Below are positions 55,649 to 64,000 of a stretch of 64,000 bases of DNA, piece by piece. Position 1 is the stretch's first letter. The number at the start of each line of letters is the position of its first letter. A program made the position numbers and the translations under genes. The notes beneath the pieces are model-generated. The model saw only the letters and a list, made by a program, of their open reading frames with translations, did no database searches and was not told where the DNA came from. The DNA lies in NCBI RefSeq assembly GCF_014280965.1, contig NZ_JACODZ010000008.1:248001-312000 (forward strand), read 5' to 3'. This DNA is from Echinicola salinicaeni. Lineage in GTDB: Bacteria > Bacteroidota > Bacteroidia > Cytophagales > Cyclobacteriaceae.

Positions 55649-56542
55649 ATGAGCAAATCTCTAAGGAAAAAGAAAAGACTAGGAAGTTTTAAATTTATGA
55701 GTGTGCTTTTCAGCACCACCCTATCACTTTTTATTGTAGGGCTCTTTGGGGTAATTGTTATCCAAGCACGTACCCTTACTTCCATTATTAGGGAAAATAT
55801 AGAAATCCAGGTTTTTCTGAACAAGAATATTTCAGAGGCCGACAATGCCAAAATCGGCAAATTACTGGAGTCCAAGCCCTACGTTCTGGACAAGGAAGAT
55901 GAAGGTCCCCAGATCAATTATATATCCGCAGACGAGGCCGCTGCATCTTTTCTGGAAGACACTGGTGAAGATTTCGGTAAATTCCTCGACGACAACCCGC
56001 TTAGACACAGTTATGTACTTTCTGTCAAGGAAGAGTTTCAAACTTCTGATCAGATGGAAAAAATAGTCGCAGAGATTGAAGGCCTGAATGGGGTATTTGA
56101 AGTCACCTATATGAATGACTTGGTAGAATCAATCAATAAAAACCTGGTCAAGGTAAGTATGGTTTTAGGAGCTTTTATCCTGATCCTCATCTTTACCGTG
56201 ATCATCTTAATCAATAATACCATTAGACTGGCACTCTTCTCACAACGTTTTCTTATCAGAAGCATGCAATTAGTGGGAGCAACCAAAGGCTTTATCAGAA
56301 AGCCTTTCCTGAACAGGTCCTTTATGTACGGGGCATTGGCAGGGATTTTTGCATCAGGCATTCTATATGGTCTGATAGAATACACCAAGGCCAATATTGA
56401 TGGCTTTGCCCTCTTACAAAACGAAGAGATGATGTTGATGCTTTTTGGAGGCTTGATTTTATTGGGAGCCATATTATCCTTTTTCAGTACCCTTAGGGCA
56501 GTCAACAAATATTTAAACATGACATTGGACGAACTTTATTAA
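55649..56542 (+). CDS. ftsX: Cell division ABC transporter permease FtsX
   Basis: The 297 aa show a basic N-terminus and first helix (FSTTLSLFIVGLFGVIVIQ), an extracellular domain (about residues 55-165) and three further helices near the C-terminus, the FtsX layout. FtsX with FtsE activates peptidoglycan hydrolases at the septum. ftsE is not adjacent, which is normal in this phylum. It starts the conserved ftsX-DUF3098-uppP-truB-ribF cluster. Confidence 0.9.
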   Translation: MSKSLRKKKRLGSFKFMSVLFSTTLSLFIVGLFGVIVIQARTLTSIIRENIEIQVFLNKNISEADNAKIGKLLESKPYVLDKEDEGPQINYISADEAAASFLEDTGEDFGKFLDDNPLRHSYVLSVKEEFQTSDQMEKIVAEIEGLNGVFEVTYMNDLVESINKNLVKVSMVLGAFILILIFTVIILINNTIRLALFSQRFLIRSMQLVGATKGFIRKPFLNRSFMYGALAGIFASGILYGLIEYTKANIDGFALLQNEEMMLMLFGGLILLGAILSFFSTLRAVNKYLNMTLDELY

Positions 56543-56543
56543 A

Positions 56544-56750
56544 ATGGATCAAAACAACTTACCTTTTTCGAAAAAGAATTATACACTGATGTTGATAGGC
56601 ATTGCTATTATCGTAGCAGGTTTTATCATCATGGGACTGGACAGTGAACCACATGGATTTGGATTTCTAGGCCTAACACTCGGCCCCTTGGTCACTCTTT
56701 TTGGATTTATTTTCGAATTTTACGCGATTTTTCATAAATCAGACAATTAA
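56544..56750 (+). CDS. DUF3098 membrane protein
   Basis: A 68-aa protein with two helices (YTLMLIGIAIIVAGFIIMGL and LTLGPLVTLFGFIFEFYAIF). It starts 1 bp after the ftsX stop and ends 7 bp before uppP. Bacteroidota carry this small DUF3098 gene at the same place, so a role in envelope or division is likely but unproven. Confidence 0.88.
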   Translation: MDQNNLPFSKKNYTLMLIGIAIIVAGFIIMGLDSEPHGFGFLGLTLGPLVTLFGFIFEFYAIFHKSDN

Positions 56751-56757
56751 GTAATCA

Positions 56758-57555
56758 ATGAGTATTATTGAAGCCATTATCCTGGGCATCATCCAGGGGC
56801 TAACAGAATTTTTGCCTGTTTCCAGCAGTGGGCATATTGAATTGGGATCATTTCTTTTGGGGGTTAAAGCCGCCGACAATCTTTTATTCACCGTAGTGGT
56901 CCATGCCGCTACCGCATTAAGCACCATCATCGTATTCCGTAAGGACATCATCAATATCATCCGGGATTTATTGAAATTCCAATGGAACGGAGGGACTAAA
57001 TTTGCTGCTAAAATTGTGCTATCCATGATCCCTATTGGCATTGTGGGCGTATTTTTTGAAGAGCAGATTGAAGCCTTGTTTGGTGGAAAAATCCTCTTGG
57101 TGGGCGCCATGCTAATATTAACAGCCATATTATTGGCATTTTCCCACTTTGCGGCCAAAAGGGATGGGATAGTCACTTTTCCCAAGGCTATCATAATAGG
57201 CATAGCCCAAACTATTGCCATTATGCCCGGTATCAGCCGATCAGGCTCAACCATTGCAACAGCCTTACTGATAGGTGTGGAAAAGGAAAAAGCAACCAGA
57301 TTTTCCTTCCTAATGGTTTTGATACCGATTTTAGGTGCCTCAGCGATCAAGCTTTTGAAGTTTTTCAAAGACCCTAGCATCGCAGAGGGCATTTCGACCA
57401 TCAGTTTGACAGCTGGGTTCCTGGCAGCATTTATTGCCGGTTTGGCAGCATGTATATGGATGATTAATATTGTAAAACGGGGAAAGCTTATTTACTTTGC
57501 CATTTATTGCGCCATCGTAGGTACTATTGCCGTAATGGGTGGCTTATTAATGTAG
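56758..57555 (+). CDS. uppP: Undecaprenyl-diphosphatase
   Basis: An inner-membrane enzyme that recycles the lipid carrier for cell-wall synthesis by dephosphorylating undecaprenyl diphosphate. Signature regions are QGLTEFLPVSSSGHIEL and MPGISRSGSTIATALLIG, and the 265 aa form about eight helices. It is also called BacA and contributes to bacitracin tolerance. Confidence 0.95.
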   Translation: MSIIEAIILGIIQGLTEFLPVSSSGHIELGSFLLGVKAADNLLFTVVVHAATALSTIIVFRKDIINIIRDLLKFQWNGGTKFAAKIVLSMIPIGIVGVFFEEQIEALFGGKILLVGAMLILTAILLAFSHFAAKRDGIVTFPKAIIIGIAQTIAIMPGISRSGSTIATALLIGVEKEKATRFSFLMVLIPILGASAIKLLKFFKDPSIAEGISTISLTAGFLAAFIAGLAACIWMINIVKRGKLIYFAIYCAIVGTIAVMGGLLM

Positions 57556-57556
57556 C

Positions 57557-58240
57557 ATGGACGAGAAACCTTACGGAGAAGTATTTCTGATCAACAAACC
57601 TTATCAATGGACCTCTTTTGATGTGGTGAAGAAGGTGAGAAATGCCTTAAAAATAAAAAAAGTAGGCCACGCAGGGACCTTGGATCCCTTGGCCACTGGA
57701 TTGCTTATCATATGTGCTGGTAAAAAGACCAAGAGCATCAACGACTTTATGGGCCAGGAAAAAGAATATACCGGCACCTTTGTACTGGGCAAGACCACCG
57801 AATCCTTTGACTTGGAGCAAGAAGTAAAAGAGGTCGCCGATCCCTCTCACCTGAGTCTTGAGGACATCCAAACAGCCTGTAAAAAATTTACTGGGGACAT
57901 CATGCAGGTCCCTCCTACCCATTCGGCAATTAAAAAGGACGGAAAAAGGGTTTATGAATCTGCCAGAAAGGGCATAGATGTAAAATTGGAGCCAAGACCG
58001 GTACAGGTGGCTACCTTTGAAATCACCCGTTGTGAACTACCTGAAATAGACTTCCGTATAGTATGTTCCAAAGGAACCTATATCAGAAGTTTGGCCAGGG
58101 ACTTGGGCGAGGAATTGAAAGTCGGCGCTTATATGTCTGCCCTAACCCGCACCCGTATCGGCGACTTCCTCCTTACAGATGCTGTAGAGGTATTGGACCT
58201 AGTCGAAAAGATCAAAGCTGAAAAAGAAGCCAAGGGATGA
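57557..58240 (+). CDS. truB: tRNA pseudouridine(55) synthase
   Basis: TruB makes pseudouridine 55 in the T loop of tRNAs. The catalytic Asp motif is GHAGTLDPLATGLL, followed by FMGQEKEYTGTFVLGKTTESFD and the KGTYIRSLARDLGE region. The 227 aa are on the short side; the C-terminal PUA domain is missing, as is common in this phylum. It overlaps ribF by 4 bp. Confidence 0.94.
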   Translation: MDEKPYGEVFLINKPYQWTSFDVVKKVRNALKIKKVGHAGTLDPLATGLLIICAGKKTKSINDFMGQEKEYTGTFVLGKTTESFDLEQEVKEVADPSHLSLEDIQTACKKFTGDIMQVPPTHSAIKKDGKRVYESARKGIDVKLEPRPVQVATFEITRCELPEIDFRIVCSKGTYIRSLARDLGEELKVGAYMSALTRTRIGDFLLTDAVEVLDLVEKIKAEKEAKG

Positions 58241-59169
58241 AAATTTACGAAGGACTTGATCATTTCCTACCTGTAAAGAATGCTGTCGTCACCAGTGGGA
58301 CCTTTGATGGGGTGCACTTGGGACATCAAAAAATATTGGCCCGCATCAGGAATATTGCTGACCAAATGGAAGGCGAAACTGTCTTGATTACCTTTTGGCC
58401 ACATCCAAGGTTGGTTTTACATCCTGAGGAGCACAATTTGCGCTTATTGACGACTTTTGAGGAAAAAGCAAAGCTTCTGGAGAAAGCTGGAATAGATCAT
58501 TTGATCACCATTCCTTTTACCAAGGAATTTTCCCAATTGACCGGAGAAGAATTCATCCAAAAAGTCCTCATTGATAAAATCCATACCAAGAAACTGGTCA
58601 TTGGATATGACCACCGGTTTGGCAAAAACCGGGAAGGCAGCTTTGATCACCTCAAGGCCAATATTGACCGATATGGGTTTGAGCTCGAGGAAATATCCAG
58701 GGAAGATGTGGATCATGTAGGCATCTCAAGTACGAAAATCAGAAAAGCACTTCTGGCCGGACATATTAATGAAGCCACAGAATTTTTGGGCAGGCCCTAT
58801 GAGCTGAACGGCATTGTGATCAAAGGTCAACAAATCGGTAGGTCCATAGATTTTCCAACTGCCAATATCCATGTGCCCAGCAACTATAAGCTCATCCCTG
58901 GAGATGGTGCTTATGTGGTGGAAGTGGCCGTGGGACAGAAAACTTACCAGGCCATGCTCAATATCGGCAACCGCCCAACCGTGGATGGCGTAGAAAAAAC
59001 GGTGGAAGCCCATCTTTTTGATTATAATGACAATTTATATGACAAACAAATCACAGTTTATTTCAAAGATTTTTTGAGAGCGGAGAGAAAATTTGCAAAT
59101 TTAGAAGAGCTTAAAGCTCAACTAAAAAGGGACAAGGAAAAAGCCCGGCAAATTTTTAATGAATCCTAG
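58237..59169 (+). CDS. ribF: Bifunctional riboflavin kinase/FAD synthetase
   Basis: The N-terminal FMN adenylyltransferase has GTFDGVHLGHQKIL and ISSTKIRKAL; the C-terminal riboflavin kinase starts around residue 185 with GRSIDFPTANIHVP and ends NLEELKAQLKRDK. It converts riboflavin to FMN and FAD. The 310 aa are complete. It overlaps truB by 4 bp (ATGA), so these two are translationally coupled. Confidence 0.95.
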   Translation: MKIYEGLDHFLPVKNAVVTSGTFDGVHLGHQKILARIRNIADQMEGETVLITFWPHPRLVLHPEEHNLRLLTTFEEKAKLLEKAGIDHLITIPFTKEFSQLTGEEFIQKVLIDKIHTKKLVIGYDHRFGKNREGSFDHLKANIDRYGFELEEISREDVDHVGISSTKIRKALLAGHINEATEFLGRPYELNGIVIKGQQIGRSIDFPTANIHVPSNYKLIPGDGAYVVEVAVGQKTYQAMLNIGNRPTVDGVEKTVEAHLFDYNDNLYDKQITVYFKDFLRAERKFANLEELKAQLKRDKEKARQIFNES

Positions 59170-59181
59170 CTGCTTAAACTC

Positions 59182-59877
59182 ATGATCAATAAAACTGTAA
59201 AAGATGCAGAGGAAGCCACCGCAGATATCAAAAGCAATGCTGTATTGATGTTGGGTGGCTTTGGTCTTTGTGGCATTCCAGAAAACAGCATCAAAGCCCT
59301 ACTCAAAAAGGATATTTCCGGCCTGACCTGTATTTCCAATAATGCGGGGGTGGATGATTTTGGCATTGGCCTGATGCTGCAAAAGAAAATGGTCAAAAAG
59401 ATGATCTCCTCTTATGTGGGTGAAAATGCTGAATTTGAGCGGCAATTGCTCAGCGGGGAACTGGAAGTAGAACTGATCCCCCAAGGCACCTTGGCAGAAA
59501 GAACCCGGGCCGGCGGTGCAGGTATCCCTGCTTTTTTTACCCCTGCAGGTGTGGGCACTGAAGTGGCCGAGGGAAAGGAAATGAGGGAATTTGATGGCAA
59601 ACTCTATATTCTGGAAAGTTGGCTGAAGGCTGATTTTTCCTTGGTAAAGGCCTGGAAGGGAGATACCGCAGGCAACCTTATCTATAAGGGAACAGCCAGG
59701 AATTTCAATCCCATGATGGCTGCTGCGGGTGCCATCACCATCGCCGAGGTGGAAGAGCTGGTCCCTGCAGGTGAATTGGATCCCAATCAAATCCATACCC
59801 CAGGCATCTATGTGCAGCGCATATTCCAAGGTAAGGATTATGAAAAGCGGATAGAAAAAAGAACCGTAAGAGAATAG
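59182..59877 (+). CDS. CoA transferase subunit A
   Basis: The 231-aa subunit shows the family I signature '[20 protein letters not shown]' and [24 protein letters not shown]. Together with subunit B it moves CoA from succinyl-CoA (or acetyl-CoA) to acetoacetate or other short acids (SCOT/AtoDA type). It begins 12 bp after ribF and lies 30 bp upstream of subunit B. Confidence 0.92.
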   Translation: MINKTVKDAEEATADIKSNAVLMLGGFGLCGIPENSIKALLKKDISGLTCISNNAGVDDFGIGLMLQKKMVKKMISSYVGENAEFERQLLSGELEVELIPQGTLAERTRAGGAGIPAFFTPAGVGTEVAEGKEMREFDGKLYILESWLKADFSLVKAWKGDTAGNLIYKGTARNFNPMMAAAGAITIAEVEELVPAGELDPNQIHTPGIYVQRIFQGKDYEKRIEKRTVRE

Positions 59878-59907
59878 TTCATTTACCAGGCTTTAACCCC
59901 AAACAGC

Positions 59908-60564
59908 ATGCTCAGCAAAATTCAAATCGCACAACGCATTGCCAAAGAAATCAAAAACGGCCAATATATCAATCTAGGGATTGGAATTCCTACCTTGGTG
60001 GCCAATTATATCCCTGATGACCTCGATGTGGTCCTACAATCAGAAAATGGCCTGCTGGGCATTGGCCCCTTCCCTACCGAAGATAATGTGGATGCCGACC
60101 TGATCAATGCCGGTAAGCAGACCATCAGTATGGTGGATGGATCAGTACTTTTTAGTTCTGCCGAATCTTTCGGAATGATCCGTGGCGGGCATGTTCACCT
60201 GACCATTCTTGGGGCCATGGAAGTTTCCGAAAATGGGGATATTGCCAACTGGAAAATTCCCGGCAAAATGGTCAAAGGCATGGGCGGCGCCATGGACCTA
60301 GTAGCCTCTGCAGAAAACATCATCGTGGCCATGCAACATTGCAGCAAAGATGGCAAATCGAAGCTATTGAAAAACTGCAGCCTGCCCATTACCGGCATCA
60401 ACTGTGTCAAGAAGATCGTCACCGACTTGGCCTACTTGAAGGTGCTACCTGAGGGAGGTTTCAAACTGGTGGAAAGGGCTCCCGGAGTGAGCGTAGAAGA
60501 AATTCGATCCAAAACAGAGGGTAGATTGGTGGTAGAAGGAGATATTCCTGAGATGGATTTATGA
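59908..60564 (+). CDS. CoA transferase subunit B
   Basis: The 218-aa subunit carries the catalytic Glu in the SENG motif (LQSENGLLGIGPFP), and NGQYINLGIGIPTLVANYIP at the N-terminus. It completes the family I CoA transferase with the preceding gene. Ketone-body or short-chain acid use is the usual role. No thiolase gene is adjacent. Confidence 0.93.
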   Translation: MLSKIQIAQRIAKEIKNGQYINLGIGIPTLVANYIPDDLDVVLQSENGLLGIGPFPTEDNVDADLINAGKQTISMVDGSVLFSSAESFGMIRGGHVHLTILGAMEVSENGDIANWKIPGKMVKGMGGAMDLVASAENIIVAMQHCSKDGKSKLLKNCSLPITGINCVKKIVTDLAYLKVLPEGGFKLVERAPGVSVEEIRSKTEGRLVVEGDIPEMDL

Positions 60565-60941
60565 TTTTGGCATCAAGCTCTTGCTTTGGTTCATTATACC
60601 GTTGAGGATACTAGAGTAACAATATAACCATCATTCTTTTGAGCCACCCTATCATTATTGGTAAATTACAATTATTTCTTAGATTTTATCCAAAAGGAAA
60701 CGTATGTACTACTATTCCCCAAGGTATCCCCAAGACTGCTATAGGGGAAACGCAACTATTCAGTACCCTTCAAAATCTATAATTCCTATCGTTATATTGA
60801 ATCAAAAAATAGAATAGGAAATGAAATCATTGAAAACCTATATTCATTTTATTGGGGTATATTGCTTACAGAAAAACAGTAACTTACCCCCCTTTACTGA
60901 CCGATATACACGAAACTTGTGCTTAATACTGAAAGAAACAG
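60565..60941. other. Intergenic region between CoA transferase and rsgA
   Basis: A 377-bp AT-rich gap. One weak inverted element is TTCCCC/GGGGAA. A 37-codon ORF at 60704 has no supporting features. No RNA gene or promoter is clear. Confidence 0.35.
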
Positions 60942-62006
60942 ATGATTCTTGAGGATTTAGGATATGATTTAGAATTAGAAAACTACAGAAAAGATCAAAA
61001 TCTTGATTCTTTTGGCCTGGGACGGGTTATCTCAGAGCATAAGGAAAGGTATGTTGTAAAAACACCTGAAAAAGAATATGATGGTGAAATAATCGGAAAC
61101 TTACGATTTACTGCACATCACAGATCTGATTTTCCTGCTGTTGGAGATTGGGTAGCAATATCTGAATATGACCATGATAAAGTGCTAATTCATGCTGTCT
61201 TTCCAAGAAAAACCATAATTGAAAGACAGGCAGTTGGGAAACAAGGAGAAAAACAGATTATCGCCACAAATATTGATTATGCGTTTATTGTCCAAGCAGT
61301 TGATAGAGACTTCAATATTAATAGAATTGAAAGATATTTAACTATTTGCCACACTTCACAAGTAAGTCCGATTATTGTTCTCAATAAAATCGATTTGATA
61401 ACTGACAATGAGTTATCAAAAGTGGTTAACAAAGTTAAAGAAAGAGTTAAAAAAGTTCCGATAATTCCCATAAGTAATGAGTCCCAAAAAGGGCTGATAA
61501 AACTCAATAAGATTATTGAAAAGGGCAAAACCTATTGTTTATTAGGCTCATCAGGCGTAGGTAAATCTACCTTATTGAACAATTTATCAGGAAGAGAGTC
61601 AATGAAAACCAATACAATTAGTGCTAGTACAAACAAAGGCCGGCACGTCACAAGTCATCGTGAACTAATTGTTCTAGAAAATGGCGGAATTATTATTGAC
61701 AATCCAGGAATGAGAGAAGTCGGAATTGCAGATTCAAAAGAAGGATTAGAAATTACCTTTAATGAAATCTTTGAACTTTCTAGGGACTGTAAATTTAAAG
61801 ATTGTACGCATACTACTGAAGTTGATTGTGCAGTTTTAAAAGCGGTTGAAAGTGGAAAAATAGATAAACTATCCTATGAAAACTTTTTGAAAATGGAAAG
61901 AGAAAAGGAACACTTTGAATCAACAGTTGCTGAAAAACGCAAGAAAGACAAGGATTTTGGAAAAATGATTAAGAATTATAAAAAAAGTAATCATAAAAAG
62001 CACTAA
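60942..62006 (+). CDS. rsgA: Ribosome small subunit-dependent GTPase RsgA
   Basis: This circularly permuted GTPase helps 30S maturation. An OB-fold N-terminal part is followed by the permuted G-motifs: LNKIDLI (G4), then the P-loop GSSGVGKSTLLNN and DNPGMREVG (G3). A C-terminal Cys/His zinc motif (CKFKDCTHTTEVDCAV) is present. At 354 aa it is longer than most RsgA and has a lysine-rich tail. The gene looks more AT-rich than its left neighbours, which may mean it is an added or transferred copy; this is inference. Confidence 0.92.
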   Translation: MILEDLGYDLELENYRKDQNLDSFGLGRVISEHKERYVVKTPEKEYDGEIIGNLRFTAHHRSDFPAVGDWVAISEYDHDKVLIHAVFPRKTIIERQAVGKQGEKQIIATNIDYAFIVQAVDRDFNINRIERYLTICHTSQVSPIIVLNKIDLITDNELSKVVNKVKERVKKVPIIPISNESQKGLIKLNKIIEKGKTYCLLGSSGVGKSTLLNNLSGRESMKTNTISASTNKGRHVTSHRELIVLENGGIIIDNPGMREVGIADSKEGLEITFNEIFELSRDCKFKDCTHTTEVDCAVLKAVESGKIDKLSYENFLKMEREKEHFESTVAEKRKKDKDFGKMIKNYKKSNHKKH

Positions 62007-62128
62007 GCGCAATACTAGGTGCCCATACTATCCAAAAACGGAAAACAAGCCGACCTGGCTTCTCCCAAGAGAAGGTGAATGAAAAATCATTTACAAAACC
62101 CTTGGTAACGATATCAAAACCTATTCAG

Positions 62129-62941
62129 ATGAGAAGATTAATAGAATTGATTTTTATAAGTTTACTTTTTTACAATTGTTCAAATAAAAAAACTGAATTA
62201 GTACTGCTTGGCACCGTTCACGAAACGGTTCACAATTTCAATGCAGACAGTCTTTATAATATCTTGACGAAAATAAAGCCTGATCTGATACTTTTTGAAG
62301 TTGATTCTTCCTTTTTCACTCAAGAATTCGAGTTTAAGAAAACTTGGGACAGTAATGAAAATATTGCCACCGTAAGGTATATGAACAACTTTGAGGTAGA
62401 TGTAAGGCCATATGAATTTACAGGAAGGAACGAATACAGGATAAAAATAGGTTCCCGCCCCACAGATAGCAAAGCATATGAAATGCTGGACAGTCTATAT
62501 AGGAACAATCAGCTGGATGAACCAAACAAAAACATTTATCAAACCTTTCAAGCAGTAAATGATTCCCTCAATGCATTGGCCTATTTAGGTGTCCGAGCCT
62601 TTAACAATCCTAAAACGGATCAAATCGCTCAAAAAAGGCAAGAATATCAGTATAAACAGCTATTAAGCATAATGGCCAAATATCCGATTTTTTCTAATAC
62701 CGATTACTTTAAAGATGATGGTGATAGCATCAGTTATTTTGAAGGATATAAAAGGGCTTCTGAATTTTGGGATTTAAGAAATCATACAATGTCCAAGAAC
62801 ATTTTACACTTTATCAAAACCCAGGATTATAAGAAAATAGTTGTATTGAACGGCTTTTTCCACAGGTACTATTTGAACGCTTTAATTAAGCCTATGCAGG
62901 ATGAATTGAATTTCACAATAAAAGAATTTTATGAATATTAA
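62129..62941 (+). CDS. Lipoprotein with GTVHE motif (TraB/ChaN-like?)
   Basis: The 270 aa begin with a lipoprotein signal (Cys at residue 17, LLFYNC). The mature N-terminus LVLLGTVHETVHNFNADSLY and 'KPDLILFEVDSSFF' resemble the EreA/TraB/ChaN-like fold in which GxxH and E residues line the active site. The C-terminal 'KIVVLNGFFHRYYLNALI' has the same style of strand followed by a histidine. I do not claim a family. I start at the ATG at 62129, because the upstream GTG start would add 18 residues before the signal. Confidence 0.6.
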   Translation: MRRLIELIFISLLFYNCSNKKTELVLLGTVHETVHNFNADSLYNILTKIKPDLILFEVDSSFFTQEFEFKKTWDSNENIATVRYMNNFEVDVRPYEFTGRNEYRIKIGSRPTDSKAYEMLDSLYRNNQLDEPNKNIYQTFQAVNDSLNALAYLGVRAFNNPKTDQIAQKRQEYQYKQLLSIMAKYPIFSNTDYFKDDGDSISYFEGYKRASEFWDLRNHTMSKNILHFIKTQDYKKIVVLNGFFHRYYLNALIKPMQDELNFTIKEFYEY

Positions 62942-63290
62942 ATTCAGCTATCAATAATGGCCGTAAGAATTTATTTTCACTAGGCCAAAACTGGAAATAC
63001 TCACAAATTTTCGACTTGATGTTTACTTCACAAGATAAGTGATAAATCAAAAATCTAAACATAAGCGAAAAACATAACCTGATAAATAGAAAGTCTTTTT
63101 AGTTATTTTTTTTCACTTTTTTCTCAATTGTGTGATATATTATATAATCAAACCTTAATCCACTGTATAAAAACCACTTACAAAACATCTAGTCAATATA
63201 TATATATCCAGGACAAGTTAATTTGTCCCTAAGCCTTGTTCAAAGGCAAAGGGACAAATTGAAAGAGAAATAATAATTAAAGACAATACC
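62942..63290. other. AT-rich region upstream of the last gene
   Basis: A 349-bp gap with no ORF. It ends with a strong hairpin (63220-63260) in the putative 5' leader of the next gene. Confidence 0.4.
63220..63260 (+). promoter_or_regulatory. Long 5'-leader hairpin
   Basis: AATTTGTCCCT (63220-63230) pairs with AGGGACAAATT (63250-63260), an internal AA/AA loop follows, then GCCTT (63233-63237) pairs with AAGGC (63243-63247). No T tract follows, so it is not a terminator. It ends 30 bp before the ATG of the following gene. It could be a mRNA control element or a protein-binding site. Confidence 0.5.
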
Positions 63291-64000
63291 ATGACACCTC
63301 CACATTCGAATTGCACCATTACTGTCCTCAAAAGAAATGCTTTGATTTACTGGATAACCCTCTTCCTAATATTATTTAGCCAGTTAAGCATTGCCCAGCA
63401 AAAGAATAAAAAAAAGTCAGTCGGCCCGGCTGGAGGGGATATTGAAATATCCCCCATTGAGTTGAGAGTGACCATCAACGATTTCTTTTACAAGTTCGAA
63501 CGAACCATAACTGAGTCTGCAGACAGTATCATAAGGCTTGCCCCAAATCCATCCATTAAAAAGAACGCCTTAATTTGGAAAATGAATGCTATTCCTGTTG
63601 CCAATGGTGCCATATTCAACAGTGATGCTTTTCTTGGCTATATAGATATGGCTGTATTTACCTACCAAATGAAACTGTATTTTGAAAAGGGTGCTGGCAA
63701 AGAGTTATTTGGCGATCATCAGCAGATAGCCCTACAGGCGCTGGATTTAATCTGGGAAGATTTACTGGATATCGGCCGGAACCTGGTACCCGATAATGAT
63801 ATTTCCGAGGGCACCCAGGTGGTCATAGATTTCGCCGAACAACATCCCATTACCAGCTTATACTTTGTCAGGCAATCTACCATTCCACTAATGACCAAAA
63901 TTCAAACTGTTGAGAAAGTTACCTTTAAAAAAATTGCCGAAGACATGTCCCAAAGTCTTGACGAATTGCGCTCTCAACTCAGTTCATATATGGCCGTATT
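63291..64000 (+). CDS. Secreted protein of unknown function, partial
   Basis: The frame is open from the ATG at 63291 to the window end (236 codons), and the C-terminus lies outside. There is a signal peptide (residues about 15-36, LIYWITLFLILFSQLSIAQ), after which the sequence is mainly helical: 'SPIELRVTINDFFYKFERTITESADSII', 'MAVFTYQMKLYFEKGAGKELFGDHQQIALQAL' and 'KIAEDMSQSLDELRSQLSSYM'. I do not recognise a family. The protein is probably periplasmic, or membrane anchored further on. Confidence 0.65.
   Translation, partial: MTPPHSNCTITVLKRNALIYWITLFLILFSQLSIAQQKNKKKSVGPAGGDIEISPIELRVTINDFFYKFERTITESADSIIRLAPNPSIKKNALIWKMNAIPVANGAIFNSDAFLGYIDMAVFTYQMKLYFEKGAGKELFGDHQQIALQALDLIWEDLLDIGRNLVPDNDISEGTQVVIDFAEQHPITSLYFVRQSTIPLMTKIQTVEKVTFKKIAEDMSQSLDELRSQLSSYMAV

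Noticed and set aside
59299..59829. Open frame antisense to the CoA transferase subunit A
   Set aside because: The plus-strand gene has intact family motifs and operon context.
60704..60817. 37-codon ORF in the gap before rsgA
   Set aside because: No start context, no recognisable sequence and no neighbour relationship.

Overview
The window looks like a chromosomal segment of a marine-type Bacteroidota, most likely order Cytophagales, family Cyclobacteriaceae (Cyclobacterium/Algoriphagus-like). The basis is gene content: BlaI/BlaR1-TonB sensors, a short RpoD of about 287 aa, bacillithiol deacetylase BshB1, DUF349, DUF3098, ribosomal protein THX, and a bacterial deoxyhypusine synthase homologue. 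Several promoters fit the Bacteroidota pattern TTG-N19/20-TAnnTTTG, base composition is AT-rich, and Shine-Dalgarno sequences are few. The genus is an inference. No plasmid, prophage, insertion sequence or CRISPR array is visible; this is mostly core genome with a few small repeat-rich patches.

Layout. 1-3.0 kb (minus): a PIG-L deacetylase, a 34-aa membrane microprotein and a sodium/solute symporter cut by the window edge, all translationally overlapping. 3.4-4.6 kb: two small lipoproteins. 4.7-5.5 kb: a repeat patch (11-bp tandem repeat, 59-bp direct repeat, small palindromes) followed by two identical tRNA-Thr genes. 5.7-17.8 kb: mostly minus-strand housekeeping genes (DUF349 protein, YqgE, BshB1, LysM/M23 peptidase, TrxB, RpoD, PNPase, S15, LptF/G permease, START-like protein), with PdxH on plus. 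18 kb: tRNA-Met (CAU), a GIY-YIG gene, and a degenerate copy of the tRNA end/terminator/gene start carrying a palindromic repeat. 18.7-28 kb (minus): thrS-infC-rpmI-rplT, TrmH, topoisomerase IV parC and parE, and a membrane protein.

28-34 kb: mixed small genes (lipoprotein, ROK kinase, Cys-cluster protein, ArsC-like protein, CvfB, 3-hydroxyacyl-CoA dehydrogenase, deoxynucleoside kinase, two unknowns). 34-43.5 kb: Hpt protein, S9 peptidase, SRPBCC protein, OmpA/PD40 protein coupled to a deoxyhypusine synthase homologue, Skp-like lipoprotein, histone-deacetylase-family protein, acidic unknown and a small 4-TM protein. 43.8-49 kb: fatty acid desaturase, BlaI plus an M56/TonB/plug fusion, ribosomal protein THX and a propeller-like lipoprotein. 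49.5-53.4 kb: a SAM-I (S-box) riboswitch upstream of metY-metX-hom, a complete SAM-controlled route from aspartate semialdehyde to homocysteine. 55.6-60.6 kb: ftsX-DUF3098-uppP-truB-ribF, then the two CoA-transferase subunits. 60.9-64 kb: an AT-rich rsgA, a lipoprotein with a GTVHE motif, and an unknown secreted protein with a strong 5'-UTR hairpin, cut by the window end.

The observations most worth a second look are: a thrS leader hairpin whose loop resembles the tRNA-Thr anticodon loop encoded in the same window; the tRNA/GIY-YIG relic with palindromes; the repeat patch at 4.9-5.2 kb; the sensor protease fused to TonB and plug-like repeats; an infC gene without an ATG; and two membrane microproteins. 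I found no clearly new multi-gene system.
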